A stretch of DNA of 64,000 nt from Virgibacillus halodenitrificans JCM 12304 (GTDB lineage: Bacteria > Bacillota > Bacilli > Bacillales > Amphibacillaceae), in assembly GCF_001310895.1 (NCBI RefSeq), contig NZ_BAZS01000008.1, positions 1 to 64,000 on the forward strand. Reading direction: 5' to 3'. Made by a program: the position numbers and the translations under genes. The notes under the pieces were generated by a model. It was given only the letters and a program-made list of their open reading frames with translations, was not told the origin of the DNA and searched no databases. Below are positions 47,439 to 56,938 of this stretch, piece by piece (position 1 is the first letter of the stretch; every line of letters starts with the position of its first letter).

Positions 47439-48745
47439 TTATCTATCAATTAATTGTGCCATAATCAGTCCTTTGCCGACTACTTTTCTTCCTGTTAAGA
47501 CCTCTACATCCAATTTGGCATATACACGGCCCGCTTCCAGCAGCTTAGGCTTAATTGTTATTTTACTATCAATTTGTACTGGTTTTATAAAAAATACGGA
47601 TAGATTTTCAACTACTAAATCACCTTTTTTATAATACTGCAACAGCCTGCTACTTGCCTCTGTAATTAATGTGGTGAATACACCATTGGATAGTGTACCA
47701 AGCTGGTTTGTCATTTGGGGGGTAACTTCTGTTTCAAATACAATCTCACTGTCTTCTGTATGGGTAAGATTACGAGCAACGATGTCATTAATCGTCTCTC
47801 CAACCTGAGGCTGTTTTTGGATTTGTTGTAATGCCTTCAAAACATCCTGTCTGGAAATAATCCCTTGTAATTCATGAGCCTGATCAACTACTGGTACAAC
47901 CTCGATTCCTTCCCAAACCATTAAGTGAGAGACGGAAGCAAGCGAAGTTTTAGCTTGTACTACTTGCGGATCCTTGCTCATTACTTTTTCAATATGCACA
48001 TCATTTGCTTTACCTACAATATCCTTTGAGGTTACCATCCCTATAACTCGCTTTTTGTCATCCACAACTGGAAAACGAGTATGGCCGGATTGATCATTCA
48101 GTCGATACCAATCAGCTATCGTATCTCTTGCAGTCAGATAAAAGGATTCATCATAGGAAGTAAATATATCGCCTACATAAACAATTTCCTTTTTAATGAG
48201 CTGATCATAAATGGCTCGATTGATCATTGCTGCAACAGTAAACGTATCATAGCTTGTGGAGATAATAGGCAGCTGCTTTTCATCCGCCAACTGCTTAATA
48301 TATTCCTCTGTATCGAAACCACCTGTAATTAAGACCGCTGCCCCCTCTCCCAGGGCCAGTTCCTGTGCTTTTATTCTATTTCCAACAATGACCAATGAAT
48401 CTGCTTCTGTGTAACGAAGCATGGCATCAAGCTGCATTGCACCAATGATGAATTTATTTAATGTTTTATGCAGTCCTTCTCGCCTCCAAGTACCTGGCCA
48501 TCAACAATATTAATTACTTCTGCAAACGTAAGACGCTCAAAGTTTTCTTTCTTTTTTGTCTCAATCCGAATTGTCCCAACACGTTCAATTGTTGATACAA
48601 TACCTTGATTTTCCGCTTCTTTAATGGCGCGGTATGCCGTACCATCACTTACATTCAATTCCTTGGCAATTTGCCGGACAGATATTTTATGGCCTACTTC
48701 CAATGCCAAAATATGCTGAATGATTTGTTCATGTTTTGTAGCCAC
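47439..48745 (-). pseudogene. ytoI: CBS-domain regulator YtoI, frame broken by a single missing base
   Basis: With one base restored, a 435-aa protein like B. subtilis YtoI (about 439 aa). Order: winged helix (VATKHEQIIQHI, SVRQIAKELNVSDGTAYRAIKEAENQGIVSTIE), DRTGG-like domain (LVIVGNRIKAQELAL...VLITGGF), paired CBS domains, then a hot-dog thioesterase-like domain. After GQVLGG (near 48479-48482) the first frame ends in EKDCIKH and a stop at 48458. The other frame continues EGLHKTLNKFIIGAMQLDAM, the normal sequence. The GTG start at 48745 gives the family N-terminus. Either a real lesion or a sequence error, as with pyk. Confidence 0.88.
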
Positions 48746-48816
48746 CGAGGCCCACCAACTTTCAACTGTACTAATATTATCTGTATATTTTATTATACAG
48801 TTGAAAGTACATAAAC

Positions 48817-49044
48817 TCAATGATTAGAGGCTTGACGTCTTCTCAACTCTTTCTGTTCCATAACAGGAGGGGTTACCATTTGTAAAAGAGCAGCAAAATT
48901 CCCTCCAACTACCAAAATAAAAAAGGCTAACCAACCACCCCAAAAAAGCTTGGCCACAAATCCTGTTTCTTGTGGAATAATTGGCCAAGCAACATATAGT
49001 AGAAATGCTGCCAGTAATAAACGCAATACGACATAATGACGCAT
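48817..49044 (-). CDS. small membrane protein, unknown
   Basis: 75 aa with two transmembrane helices (~5-22 and ~32-55) and a basic C-terminal tail (KELRRRQASNH). AGGAGGAGAAGG precedes the ATG. It lies upstream of ytoI on the same strand. I do not recognise a family. Confidence 0.7.
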   Translation of the reverse strand: MRHYVVLRLLLAAFLLYVAWPIIPQETGFVAKLFWGGWLAFFILVVGGNFAALLQMVTPPVMEQKELRRRQASNH

Positions 49045-49216
49045 GTCCCTTCTCCTCCTTCCTATTTATCTATATGAGAATATAGAGAAAGTAGAACACG
49101 GTGGATATTGTCTATACGAAAAAGGTAATTACATCACAAAAAATGCTTGAGGCTGTATGGGCTATAAAATGAATTTCATACAAAATATCCAAATTTTATA
49201 ACTTACATACCAAAAA

Positions 49217-49243
49217 AAGATAGCCAGAAATCTGGCTATCTTT
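49217..49243 (-). terminator. terminator of the pilus operon
   Basis: Minus-strand stem AAAGATAGCCAGA/TCTGGCTATCTTT with T7 after it, overlapping the end of the pilO-like gene. Before ytoI's neighbour (49045-49216) nothing else was seen. Confidence 0.9.
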
Positions 49244-49778
49244 GAGCATAAGTTTTTATTTGCAGGCTGGCAGTCGCTTGATCTGCAGTTTGTTGGATGG
49301 ATAATGTGTCAATTGTAATTAGCCGTTCACTCTTTTGGATTCCGTCGAGAAAATGATGAATGTCATTTAATTTCCCGGCATAAACATCGATCACATATTG
49401 TTCCTGTGGGAGGCTCTCTGTCTGCTCATCCTTACCTTTTTCCAGCTGTTCCTGTCCTTCTGTTCCGACATATTCAATGGTCACTTTTGCAGCTGTGGCC
49501 GCTTGCTGGAGTTTGCGCAGAACATCATCTGGTGACTTTTTAGGCGGCACAAGCAGATTAAGAGCTTTGTCCTCTTCAGTTAACTCATTTTTACTATTCG
49601 CTTGTGAGTCAACCTTTTGCAATTGCTTTTCATACATGGAAACTTTTTGTACCTCTGTTCCAACTTCTTCCTGAGCAGGTTTGATAAGCGTGATAAACGA
49701 AATAATATAGATCATTATAACTGCCGCAACAATTCCCAACGTAATATATGTATGGTTTTTAGTCCATTCCTTCCGCAT
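49236..49778 (-). CDS. pilO: type IV pilus inner-membrane component PilO-like
   Basis: 180 aa. Short cytoplasmic tail, one transmembrane helix (~14-33), coiled coil (~38-60), then an alpha/beta domain, the PilO/GspM layout. It should pair with the PilN-like protein to link PilM and the pilus machinery. Sequence match is weak, as usual for PilO; position last in a PilM-N-O run is the main evidence. The ATG at 49778 lies 7 bases after GGAG and overlaps pilN by 20 bases. Confidence 0.75.
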   Translation of the reverse strand: MRKEWTKNHTYITLGIVAAVIMIYIISFITLIKPAQEEVGTEVQKVSMYEKQLQKVDSQANSKNELTEEDKALNLLVPPKKSPDDVLRKLQQAATAAKVTIEYVGTEGQEQLEKGKDEQTESLPQEQYVIDVYAGKLNDIHHFLDGIQKSERLITIDTLSIQQTADQATASLQIKTYAQR

Positions 49779-50310
49779 CACCTAGCTCCTCTCTCAGGGC
49801 ATCCTCGTCCACGATAATGGTTATTGTTGCCTGATAATTTTCATCCAACTTTGTCATCGCAGTGAGTTCTGTACGAAGGATGTACTTCTTCTCCTGAACG
49901 TCTTCCATATAATTTGCTGCTTCTTCTACTGTAGAAAAAATTGCATCCATGACTAGCCGGTTTTCGTCCGTATGTTCAAAGCTAACCAGCTGATTAGGAT
50001 TCTTCAATCCTTCCAAACTGCTATAATAGGAGGTAACCACAGGAATTTCCTCCGTGCGAATGATTTCTATCTCTTCTTTTATGTTATTTAATTGCTGTTG
50101 ATTTACTGTTGCCTTATTGATTTCCAGCAACTGTGCTTCCACCTTTGCTATCTTAATTTTCTCCTCTGTTAATTCAGCTTCAAGCCGGCTCTTTTGAATA
50201 TATAACATGGAGACAGCGATCGTCAGAAGAAGTAAAAAGAGGGCGACAAAGAAAACTGTTTTCCGATATTTCCAAGGCTGCTTTTCAAGAAAGTTTATTT
50301 CGGTATTCAT
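49759..50310 (-). CDS. pilN: type IV pilus assembly protein PilN-like
   Basis: 183 aa with the hallmark N-terminal NTEINFLEKQPWKY, which PilN uses to bind PilM, then one transmembrane helix (~18-38) and a coiled coil before a small extracellular domain. In a Gram-positive cell the domain would lie in the wall zone. AAAGGGGATG before the ATG. Between pilM and pilO. Confidence 0.85.
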   Translation of the reverse strand: MNTEINFLEKQPWKYRKTVFFVALFLLLLTIAVSMLYIQKSRLEAELTEEKIKIAKVEAQLLEINKATVNQQQLNNIKEEIEIIRTEEIPVVTSYYSSLEGLKNPNQLVSFEHTDENRLVMDAIFSTVEEAANYMEDVQEKKYILRTELTAMTKLDENYQATITIIVDEDALREELGDAEGMD

Positions 50311-50322
50311 ACGTCATCCCCT

Positions 50323-51240
50323 TTAGCCATCTGTCTTCAATCCCAACCCCATTACATCCACATATTTCACAGGTAATTCTTCTTTCGCAAAACGATCTAT
50401 TGGAATTGTTGCCTGATCAGCTATTTTTCTTTGTGCTTCTTCCAATAATGGAAAGTCCCCTGCAAGCACTATTTGCTCAATCTGCTCATTTCCTTTGGTG
50501 ATCGAGTAACGATAAAAATCAATAATGCGGTTGATTTCCAGAATATAATCATCCAACATTACGGTAATATTCGCTTCTTGTTCACTAAACAGCAGAGGAT
50601 CAATTGTTATATACCTTGTGAAGATTGCTTTATGTTCTTGAAATATTGATATCCCTAAGCTGTCACGATTCCAATGCGCTAATAACACATGCCTTGATGG
50701 CTCTTCTCTTGTCTGATAATAATAACGGTATACCGACAAGGAAGTCAGATCCGCCCCAATCACTTTAAAACCCGCTTTGTCAAACACCTCTTCAAAAGCA
50801 GTTAATTTATCTTGCGGATAGGCGTATAGCAACACTTGCTGATATTCTTCACTTTCTGGTGTCACATCATGAAAATCAAGGGCAATTACTGGATTGGAAA
50901 AAGGAAGATATATTTTGTTCCCCAGTTGAGTTCTTACATAGTCCTTTGCCTCATTTCTAGCTAATGAAGCAGGTATCTCTATATTTCGAATCACGACTGT
51001 ATCATCCGGCAAAGAAAAGAAAAGCTTCTTTTTTCGCCATTTTTTCTCATGAATCAGTTTGTTAATCATTTCCACAAGCACCGATTTATTCTCGACTTTC
51101 CCCTCTCTCAACGTTCCCTCCGGCAGTTCAATTTCTCCATAACTCACAAGACCATCTGCTGCAGGCATGCGATAGTAAGAATAACGTAAAAGATAATTCG
51201 TTATTACAATATTGACTCTGTCATTTGTTAATAAACCCAT
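50323..51240 (-). CDS. pilM: type IV pilus assembly protein PilM-like
   Basis: 305 aa actin-like cytoplasmic protein of the PilM type. It shows strand-rich repeats of the fold: KKKLFFSLPDDTVVIRNIEIP (~residue 74) and VLLAHWNRDSLGISIF (~190), and ends IVLAGDFPLLEEA and VMGLGLK. ATP-site residues are hard to place by eye. It binds PilN from the cytoplasm. AGGTGG before the ATG. Confidence 0.82.
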   Translation of the reverse strand: MGLLTNDRVNIVITNYLLRYSYYRMPAADGLVSYGEIELPEGTLREGKVENKSVLVEMINKLIHEKKWRKKKLFFSLPDDTVVIRNIEIPASLARNEAKDYVRTQLGNKIYLPFSNPVIALDFHDVTPESEEYQQVLLYAYPQDKLTAFEEVFDKAGFKVIGADLTSLSVYRYYYQTREEPSRHVLLAHWNRDSLGISIFQEHKAIFTRYITIDPLLFSEQEANITVMLDDYILEINRIIDFYRYSITKGNEQIEQIVLAGDFPLLEEAQRKIADQATIPIDRFAKEELPVKYVDVMGLGLKTDG

Positions 51241-51258
51241 CGTGTATTCACCACCTGC

Positions 51259-52014
51259 TTATAAAAGTATCGTAACGTACCAGTTTATTAGATTGTCACC
51301 GTAAAAATATGTGAGCAGACTTGCTGCTACAATATAAGGCCCAAACGGAATCGGCTGCTTGCGATCAATTTTCCCCGACAGAAGCAAGATAATACCGATA
51401 ATTGCACCTATCGTACAGGAAAGAAAGAAAGCGAGTAAAACACCTTTCAGTCCGAGCACAATCCCCAGTAGACCAAACAGCTTCATATCTCCAGCGCCCA
51501 TGCCACCACGACTAATTAAAATGATTGCTGCGAGCAGCACAGTGCCAACTATTGCTCCAACTATACTTGACCACCAAGGGACAAGCGGCTCTACTACTCT
51601 CAGTATAATAAACAAAGGTAAAAAAAAGAGCAGCACCTTATCTGGGATGAGCATATAAGTAATATCTGCGACAAAAAGGATCATGAGCATCGACACAAAT
51701 AATAAGGCAATAGCAAGCTCGATTTGCCAGCCAAAAATAGCATAGCTCAACGCAAAACCTATTCCAGTGATTACCTCGGTAATCGGGTAAATAAAAGAGA
51801 TCGGTTGATGGCAATGGCGGCACTCCCCTTCCTGTATAATAAAAGAAACAACCGGAATATTTTCATACCAGCTAAGTTGTTTTTTGCACCGGGGACAAAT
51901 CGACCGGTCATTAGCGAAGGGGATCTCTTTTGGAAGGCGCAATCCGACAACATTAAAAAACGAGCCAAAGATGAGGCCGAATAAAAAGAATGACAATATG
52001 ATGGCTAGTTGCAT
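51259..52014 (-). CDS. pilD: prepilin peptidase/N-methyltransferase
   Basis: 251 aa bifunctional enzyme that cuts prepilin leaders and methylates the new N-terminus. N-terminal methylase domain with two CxxC pairs (ICPRC ~38-42, ECRHC ~64-68) and about eight membrane helices. The aspartyl protease residues lie in FVADITYMLIPD and GAGDMKLFG. The leader motif GSFFNVVGLRLP is present. Within the pilus cluster, between pilM and the major pilin; AAGGAG before the ATG. Confidence 0.93.
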   Translation of the reverse strand: MQLAIILSFFLFGLIFGSFFNVVGLRLPKEIPFANDRSICPRCKKQLSWYENIPVVSFIIQEGECRHCHQPISFIYPITEVITGIGFALSYAIFGWQIELAIALLFVSMLMILFVADITYMLIPDKVLLFFLPLFIILRVVEPLVPWWSSIVGAIVGTVLLAAIILISRGGMGAGDMKLFGLLGIVLGLKGVLLAFFLSCTIGAIIGIILLLSGKIDRKQPIPFGPYIVAASLLTYFYGDNLINWYVTILL

Positions 52015-52100
52015 AATGTAAGCTCCTTGTATGATTCTATTAACCTATGTAATTGAAGAAACGCCCCGCGCACGGGATGTGCCGGGACGAATTAATTGAT

Positions 52101-52460
52101 TTAATCAGTTGACTTGCTAGAATGTATGAATTTTTTAACGCCATCTTCTTCAACAACTTTAACAGTTCCCTCAATAGTAGTGCCCTCTTCGATATCTAAA
52201 AATCCCGCACTTGTTAATTCCTCTATTGAATATTCATTATCATCTCCAGCCGACACTCCACTAACATCAGCTAATTTAGCTGCATTTTCAAATAATTCAA
52301 TATTTGCTTTATTAGCTTCATCTTTTGATTTACTAATCACATTCCCTATCGTTGGAACCGCAATCGCCACAATAATCGCTAAAATTGCAATAACTGCCAG
52401 TAACTCCACCAATGTAAATCCTTTTTGTTTTTTCAACATTTTTTTCATACGTGTAAGCAT
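52101..52460 (-). CDS. major type IV pilin (PilA/ComGC-like)
   Basis: 119 aa prepilin. Basic leader MLTRMKKMLKKQKG, cleavage before Phe15, then FTLVELLAVIAILAIIVAIAVP with Glu at +5, which forms the pilus core helix. The acidic C-terminal globular part is short and Cys-free. Its position after pilC and the separate 160-base upstream gap suggest it is the most expressed pilin. AGGCGGG before the ATG. ComGC would be the closest competence relative, but PilT nearby favours a true pilus. Confidence 0.9.
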   Translation of the reverse strand: MLTRMKKMLKKQKGFTLVELLAVIAILAIIVAIAVPTIGNVISKSKDEANKANIELFENAAKLADVSGVSAGDDNEYSIEELTSAGFLDIEEGTTIEGTVKVVEEDGVKKFIHSSKSTD

Positions 52461-52621
52461 AAAAATCCCGCCTCTCTTTAATATGTATCTATTAAATGAA
52501 GTCGGCCGGTTGCACTACTCGCTCCTGATTACCAAAGTGCCCATATACAGGTAATCACTCATCACTTCCTACTTTATTCCTAGGTATATTATAATATATA
52601 ATCTTACTGAAATCTACCATT

Positions 52622-53821
52622 TTATTGAATGTTTTCAAATAGAGAAAACATTGGGATAACTACGGCGGTAATAATGCCGCCGACAATCACGGTAAGAATA
52701 ATAATCATCAATGGTTCAATCAGTGTCTTAATCCGATTGGATAACTGCTCCACTTCTTCTTCATAAAATTCGGCAGCTTTTGTTAGCATATGATCAAGAG
52801 TTCCTGTTTTTTCTCCAATTTGTATCATTTGAATGATAAGCGCAGGGAAAGCCCAATGTTTCTTCATCGGTTCGGTTATTGATTCCCCTACTTCCAGGGA
52901 ATCTCTTGCCTTTACCAATACTTCTTCGATTACTCGGTTACCGACAACTTTCTCGGTAATTCCCACTGCTTCCAGGATAGGCACTGCACTGTTTACTAAG
53001 GTGCTTAACGTTTGTGTCATTCTTACCAACGCACCCTTGTGAACGAGCACTCCGATAAACGGAAACTTCAGCTTACCTACATCTATCCGATAACGAAAAG
53101 GATCATATTGAATGAAGTATTTATATAAGATAAATCCTAATACACCTAAGACTGGAACCAACCACCAGAATAGGCCTGCCCATTCGCTTAATGACAAAAC
53201 AAATTTCGTATATGCAGGTATCTCTTCACCAAAAGAACGAAACATCGTGACAAATTGGGGGACAATAAACACAAGTAAAAAGATACTTAAAACTAATGTA
53301 ACTATTCCTACTACGGCTGGATAAAGTAACGCGGAAATGATCTTCTGTTTATTTCGATACTCTTTCTCATAATAATCTGCCATCTGATTAAGAATATCGT
53401 CCAGCTTCCCACTCGCTTCCCCTGCATGAATCATATTAACTAGTAAACTTGGAAACACTTTTGGGTGACGTGCTGCTGCCTTAGATAAAGCTTGTCCCTG
53501 ATCCAACTGCTTATCTATATCTGTAAGTGCAGTTCGTAATGCATAGTTCCCTGTCTGCATAATCATTGTTTTGGTGGCATCAGAAATAGAAATTCCAGCA
53601 TGAATCAAGGTTGCATAGTGACGTAGGAATATGACAAAATCTTTATTTTTAATTCGTTTATTAAGAATGATATCTTTATTCCATGGCTTTGTTTCCTCTA
53701 TCCGTAAAATAATCAACCCAGACTGCTCTAATTTCACGAGCGCTGCCTGTCTTGTATCTGCGTCGATTTGCCCTTTCACCTTTTGACCAGAAAGTCGTTT
53801 TCCCGAGTATTGAAAGTTCAT
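52622..53821 (-). CDS. pilC: type IV pilus inner-membrane platform protein PilC
   Basis: 399 aa GspF/PilC family. Two repeated T2SSF domains (~residues 65-190 and ~270-392), each ending in membrane helices. Typical pieces are FLRHYATLIHAGISI, HPKVFPSLLVNMIHAGEASGKLDDIL, and the repeat HWAFPALIIQMIQIGEKTGTLDHML. It anchors the PilB and PilT motors. Separated from pilT by 2 bases. Confidence 0.93.
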   Translation of the reverse strand: MNFQYSGKRLSGQKVKGQIDADTRQAALVKLEQSGLIILRIEETKPWNKDIILNKRIKNKDFVIFLRHYATLIHAGISISDATKTMIMQTGNYALRTALTDIDKQLDQGQALSKAAARHPKVFPSLLVNMIHAGEASGKLDDILNQMADYYEKEYRNKQKIISALLYPAVVGIVTLVLSIFLLVFIVPQFVTMFRSFGEEIPAYTKFVLSLSEWAGLFWWLVPVLGVLGFILYKYFIQYDPFRYRIDVGKLKFPFIGVLVHKGALVRMTQTLSTLVNSAVPILEAVGITEKVVGNRVIEEVLVKARDSLEVGESITEPMKKHWAFPALIIQMIQIGEKTGTLDHMLTKAAEFYEEEVEQLSNRIKTLIEPLMIIILTVIVGGIITAVVIPMFSLFENIQ

Positions 53822-53823
53822 TG

Positions 53824-54864
53824 CTAGTAACTCCTTTCGGGAAGGAATGGAGCAGCTGTCTCATAAGCAATTTGACCTTCATGTACTAGCCTTTTCAAAT
53901 CCATTTCCAATGTATGCATTCCCAATTCCCGCGAGGTTTGCAACACGTTTTGGAGCTGATGGAGTTTTTCATTGCGAATGAGATTTTTCACTGCAGAAGT
54001 ACTAATCATAATTTCCGTTGCCACTCTGCGGCCTTGCTCGTCCTTCGTAATGAGAAGTCGTTGGGAAATGACTGCTGACAAAATGGTAGAAAGCTGGATA
54101 CGAATTTGGGCCTGTTGCTCTGGTGGAAAGACATCGATAATTCGCTCAATTGTCGAGACAGCATCTTTCGTATGTAAGGTACCTAATACCAGATGCCCTG
54201 TTTCCGCAGCGGTAATTGCTGTAGAAATAGTTTCCAAATCACGCATTTCCCCAACAAGAATAATATCCGGATCCTGCCTCAGACTTGCCCGTAAACCATT
54301 GGCAAAATTGGCTGTATCAATCCCAACTTCCCGTTGATCAATAACCGACTGCCGATGTCTATGCATATATTCAATCGGGTCCTCCAATGTAATAATATGT
54401 TTTCGTACCGAATGATTGAGATGATCGATCATCGACGCAAGGGTAGTACTTTTTCCGCTCCCCGTAGGACCTGTAACGAGCACAAGACCTTGTGGCTGTT
54501 TCACTACTTCTTTCAAAATGGGTGGAAGTCCGAGTTCGTCAATGGACGGAATGCCTCTAGGAACAATCCGAATCGCTAAGGAAAGCTCTCCTCGTTGATA
54601 AAAGGTGTTTATCCGAAAGCGGGAGACTCCATTAATTCCATAAGAGAAATCCAGCTCTCTTTCTCGCTCTAATTGCTTCCATTTTTCCTCTGATAAAATG
54701 GAATAAACAATTTGTTTTGTTTCTGTCGGCCGTAGCTTCTCCATATCCTGTTCAATCAAATTCCCATTTATACGGAAGATAGGCGCTTTTCCTATCGTTA
54801 GATGAATATCAGAGGCTTGTTGGTGATATGCTTCTGTTAACCATTTGTCAAATTGTAGTTTCAT
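53824..54864 (-). CDS. pilT: twitching motility ATPase PilT
   Basis: 346 aa pilus retraction motor. Motifs: ASDIHLTIG at the start, Walker A GPTGSGKST (~residue 132), the Asp-box/Walker B IILVGEMRDLET, His-box GHLVLGTLHT, and VKNLIRNEK near the C-terminus, the counterpart of the AIRNLIRE motif specific to PilT. Its presence separates this locus from competence (com) systems, which lack PilT. Between pilB and pilC. Confidence 0.94.
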   Translation of the reverse strand: MKLQFDKWLTEAYHQQASDIHLTIGKAPIFRINGNLIEQDMEKLRPTETKQIVYSILSEEKWKQLERERELDFSYGINGVSRFRINTFYQRGELSLAIRIVPRGIPSIDELGLPPILKEVVKQPQGLVLVTGPTGSGKSTTLASMIDHLNHSVRKHIITLEDPIEYMHRHRQSVIDQREVGIDTANFANGLRASLRQDPDIILVGEMRDLETISTAITAAETGHLVLGTLHTKDAVSTIERIIDVFPPEQQAQIRIQLSTILSAVISQRLLITKDEQGRRVATEIMISTSAVKNLIRNEKLHQLQNVLQTSRELGMHTLEMDLKRLVHEGQIAYETAAPFLPERSY

Positions 54865-54876
54865 TAAAGGGCCTCC

Positions 54877-56505
54877 TTATAGCCGGATGGAAACCTGCAT
54901 AATTTCTTCCATAGAAGTGAGTCCTTGCTTAATTTTATCTAATCCATCGTGAATTAAAAATTGAAAATTTCGTGCTGCTACATAGGCACGGATCTCTGAA
55001 ACAGAACGATTATTTAGCAGCATACTGCGTATTGTTTCATCCACTGTAAGGACCTCCTGTACGGCGATTCTCCCTCTATAGCCCTGCTGATGGCAAACAT
55101 TACATCCTTCGCCATAATATACACGCTCTACTTCCATTCCATTTTTCTCAAATATTTCTTTTTCCATTTTTGATGGTTCTCTTTCCGTTCTGCAATCCCG
55201 GCAAATTTTCCGGACAAGACGCTGTGCTACAATACCTGACAAGGAGGAAACAACCAGATAAGGTTCTACCCCCATATCAATCAACCTTGGAATGGTATCA
55301 ATCGCACTGTTCGTATGTATCGTGCTAAATACAAGGTGCCCTGTCAATGAGGCACGGATAGCAATCTCCGCTGTTTCCTGGTCACGGATCTCTCCGACCA
55401 TAATGATGTTAGGATCCTGTCTTAAGATGGATCTTAATCCATTGGCAAAAGTTAAACCGACCGCACTATTTACTTGCACCTGATTGATTCCTTCCATCTG
55501 AAATTCAACCGGATCCTCAACGGTAATAATATTCACATTATCTTTGTTAAGACGCTGAATCGATGCATACAATGTCGAGGTTTTTCCAGATCCAGTTGGG
55601 CCTGTTAACAGAATTAAACCAGATGGCTGTTGAATCAATTCCTGGTATGTGATCATATTTTGCTTGGAAAAAGTTAAATCGTCCAGGTTCATTAACGCAT
55701 TGTTTAAATCCAAAATTCGGACTACTATTTTTTCTCCGTGTACAGTCGGCAGACAAGAAATCCGCAAATCAACAGGCGTGACTCCTACTGTTGTTTTGAT
55801 TCGTCCATCCTGTGGTAATCTGTTTTGGGTAATATTAAGATCTGCAAGTATTTTAATTCTCGCAATTAAAGCATTTTGCATCTGTTTTGGTACTGTGTTT
55901 TCTGTCTGAAGTCTCCCATCAATACGATAACGGATATTGACATGCTGTTCCTGTGGATCGATATGTATATCACTTGCCTTTAATTGAATACCTGTGGTGA
56001 GAAGCTGATCCAATAGCCTTATAATTGGCGCTTCATCTGTTGGTGTTCCCTCCGAATCGCTGATATTAGCTTTCTCCGATTTAAAATAATATTTATTAAT
56101 AGCAAAAAGAATATCGTCTTTAGCAGCAATTACCGGAGAAATAGGAAAACCGGTAGATAGTTCGAGATCATCTATAATATAGTAATCCATCGGGTCCTTC
56201 ATAGCGATCATTAAACTATTATCCTGAAATTTTAATGGGATGATATAATTTTTTTGGGCCACATCTCTTGACACAAACTGTAAGACATTTTCATCGACAG
56301 GATAACGGTACAAAGAGACGTGCGGTATTCCGAGTTGAAATTCTAATACTTCAATTAACTGTCTTTCCGTAATATAGCCGTGTTCGAGTAAGGCATCTCC
56401 TAATTTTTGATCCTCTTTCTTGGTTTCCAATGCTTCCATGACCTGTTCTTCCGTAACCAAACCTGCGTCCTTCAGCAAGTCACCTAGCCGTTTTCTTGTT
56501 ATCAT
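54877..56505 (-). CDS. pilB: type IV pilus extension ATPase PilB with duplicated MshEN-like motif
   Basis: 542 aa GspE/PilB motor. The N-terminus carries two tandem copies of a 24-residue pattern (RLGDLLKDAGLVTEEQVMEA ~6 and KLGDALLEHGYITERQLIEV ~34), as in MshEN c-di-GMP-binding domains. Then Walker A GPTGSGKTS (302-310), Walker B IIMVGEIRDQET, GHLVFSTIHTN, and the zinc site C435/C438/C468/C471. The start at 56505 lies 6 bases after AAGGCGGTG; the longer reading from 56568 overlaps the upstream gene. Upstream of pilT. Confidence 0.93.
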   Translation of the reverse strand: MITRKRLGDLLKDAGLVTEEQVMEALETKKEDQKLGDALLEHGYITERQLIEVLEFQLGIPHVSLYRYPVDENVLQFVSRDVAQKNYIIPLKFQDNSLMIAMKDPMDYYIIDDLELSTGFPISPVIAAKDDILFAINKYYFKSEKANISDSEGTPTDEAPIIRLLDQLLTTGIQLKASDIHIDPQEQHVNIRYRIDGRLQTENTVPKQMQNALIARIKILADLNITQNRLPQDGRIKTTVGVTPVDLRISCLPTVHGEKIVVRILDLNNALMNLDDLTFSKQNMITYQELIQQPSGLILLTGPTGSGKTSTLYASIQRLNKDNVNIITVEDPVEFQMEGINQVQVNSAVGLTFANGLRSILRQDPNIIMVGEIRDQETAEIAIRASLTGHLVFSTIHTNSAIDTIPRLIDMGVEPYLVVSSLSGIVAQRLVRKICRDCRTEREPSKMEKEIFEKNGMEVERVYYGEGCNVCHQQGYRGRIAVQEVLTVDETIRSMLLNNRSVSEIRAYVAARNFQFLIHDGLDKIKQGLTSMEEIMQVSIRL

Positions 56506-56518
56506 TCCATTCACCGCC

Positions 56519-56938
56519 TTATTCATAGGTAATCTTAATAGTATCTTCCACTTCTTCTGTTCTGTCACCGCTTACTCCGATACTGGTGTACGTAATTTCA
56601 ATTGGGCTCGCTGCTTCATTTATCTCCGGTATTTCTACCTCTAATGTAAAATGACGCCCGCCTCCAAGGTCTCCTATGTTATTTGCTTCCTTTACTATTT
56701 CTTCAAGATAATTACTGATCTCCTGTTCATCCTCTTCAAGATTATCCATTGCAGCCCGAAGATAAGTTACCCCCATCTCGGCAATCAACCTGGCATCATG
56801 CTGTTGCTCCATTCGATTCACCTGCTTATTCGTGTTGGTAACCTGTAAAAAAAGCGTAAGAATAAACAATAAAAGCAGGGTAATGATCATTAATGTCAAT
56901 ACGAGCGCCGCACCGTTGCTGTTCTTTAAATACTTCAT
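56519..56938 (-). CDS. PilX-like minor pilin/pseudopilin
   Basis: 139 aa. N-terminus MKYLKNSNGAALVLTLMI fits the PilX type, with a G-A cleavage site and hydrophobic helix (~10-31) but no Glu at +5, as in some PilX/GspK-like proteins. Then a coiled-coil stretch (~33-75) and a short acidic C-terminus. It overlaps the preceding prepilin by 4 bases. Role as a minor or assembly pilin is inferred from position. Confidence 0.72.
   Translation of the reverse strand: MKYLKNSNGAALVLTLMIITLLLLFILTLFLQVTNTNKQVNRMEQQHDARLIAEMGVTYLRAAMDNLEEDEQEISNYLEEIVKEANNIGDLGGGRHFTLEVEIPEINEAASPIEITYTSIGVSGDRTEEVEDTIKITYE

Noticed and set aside
48470-48490. Two separate genes in place of ytoI (a helix-turn-helix protein and a CBS protein)
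   Set aside because: The frames join exactly at a conserved segment of YtoI, and the second part lacks a ribosome site.
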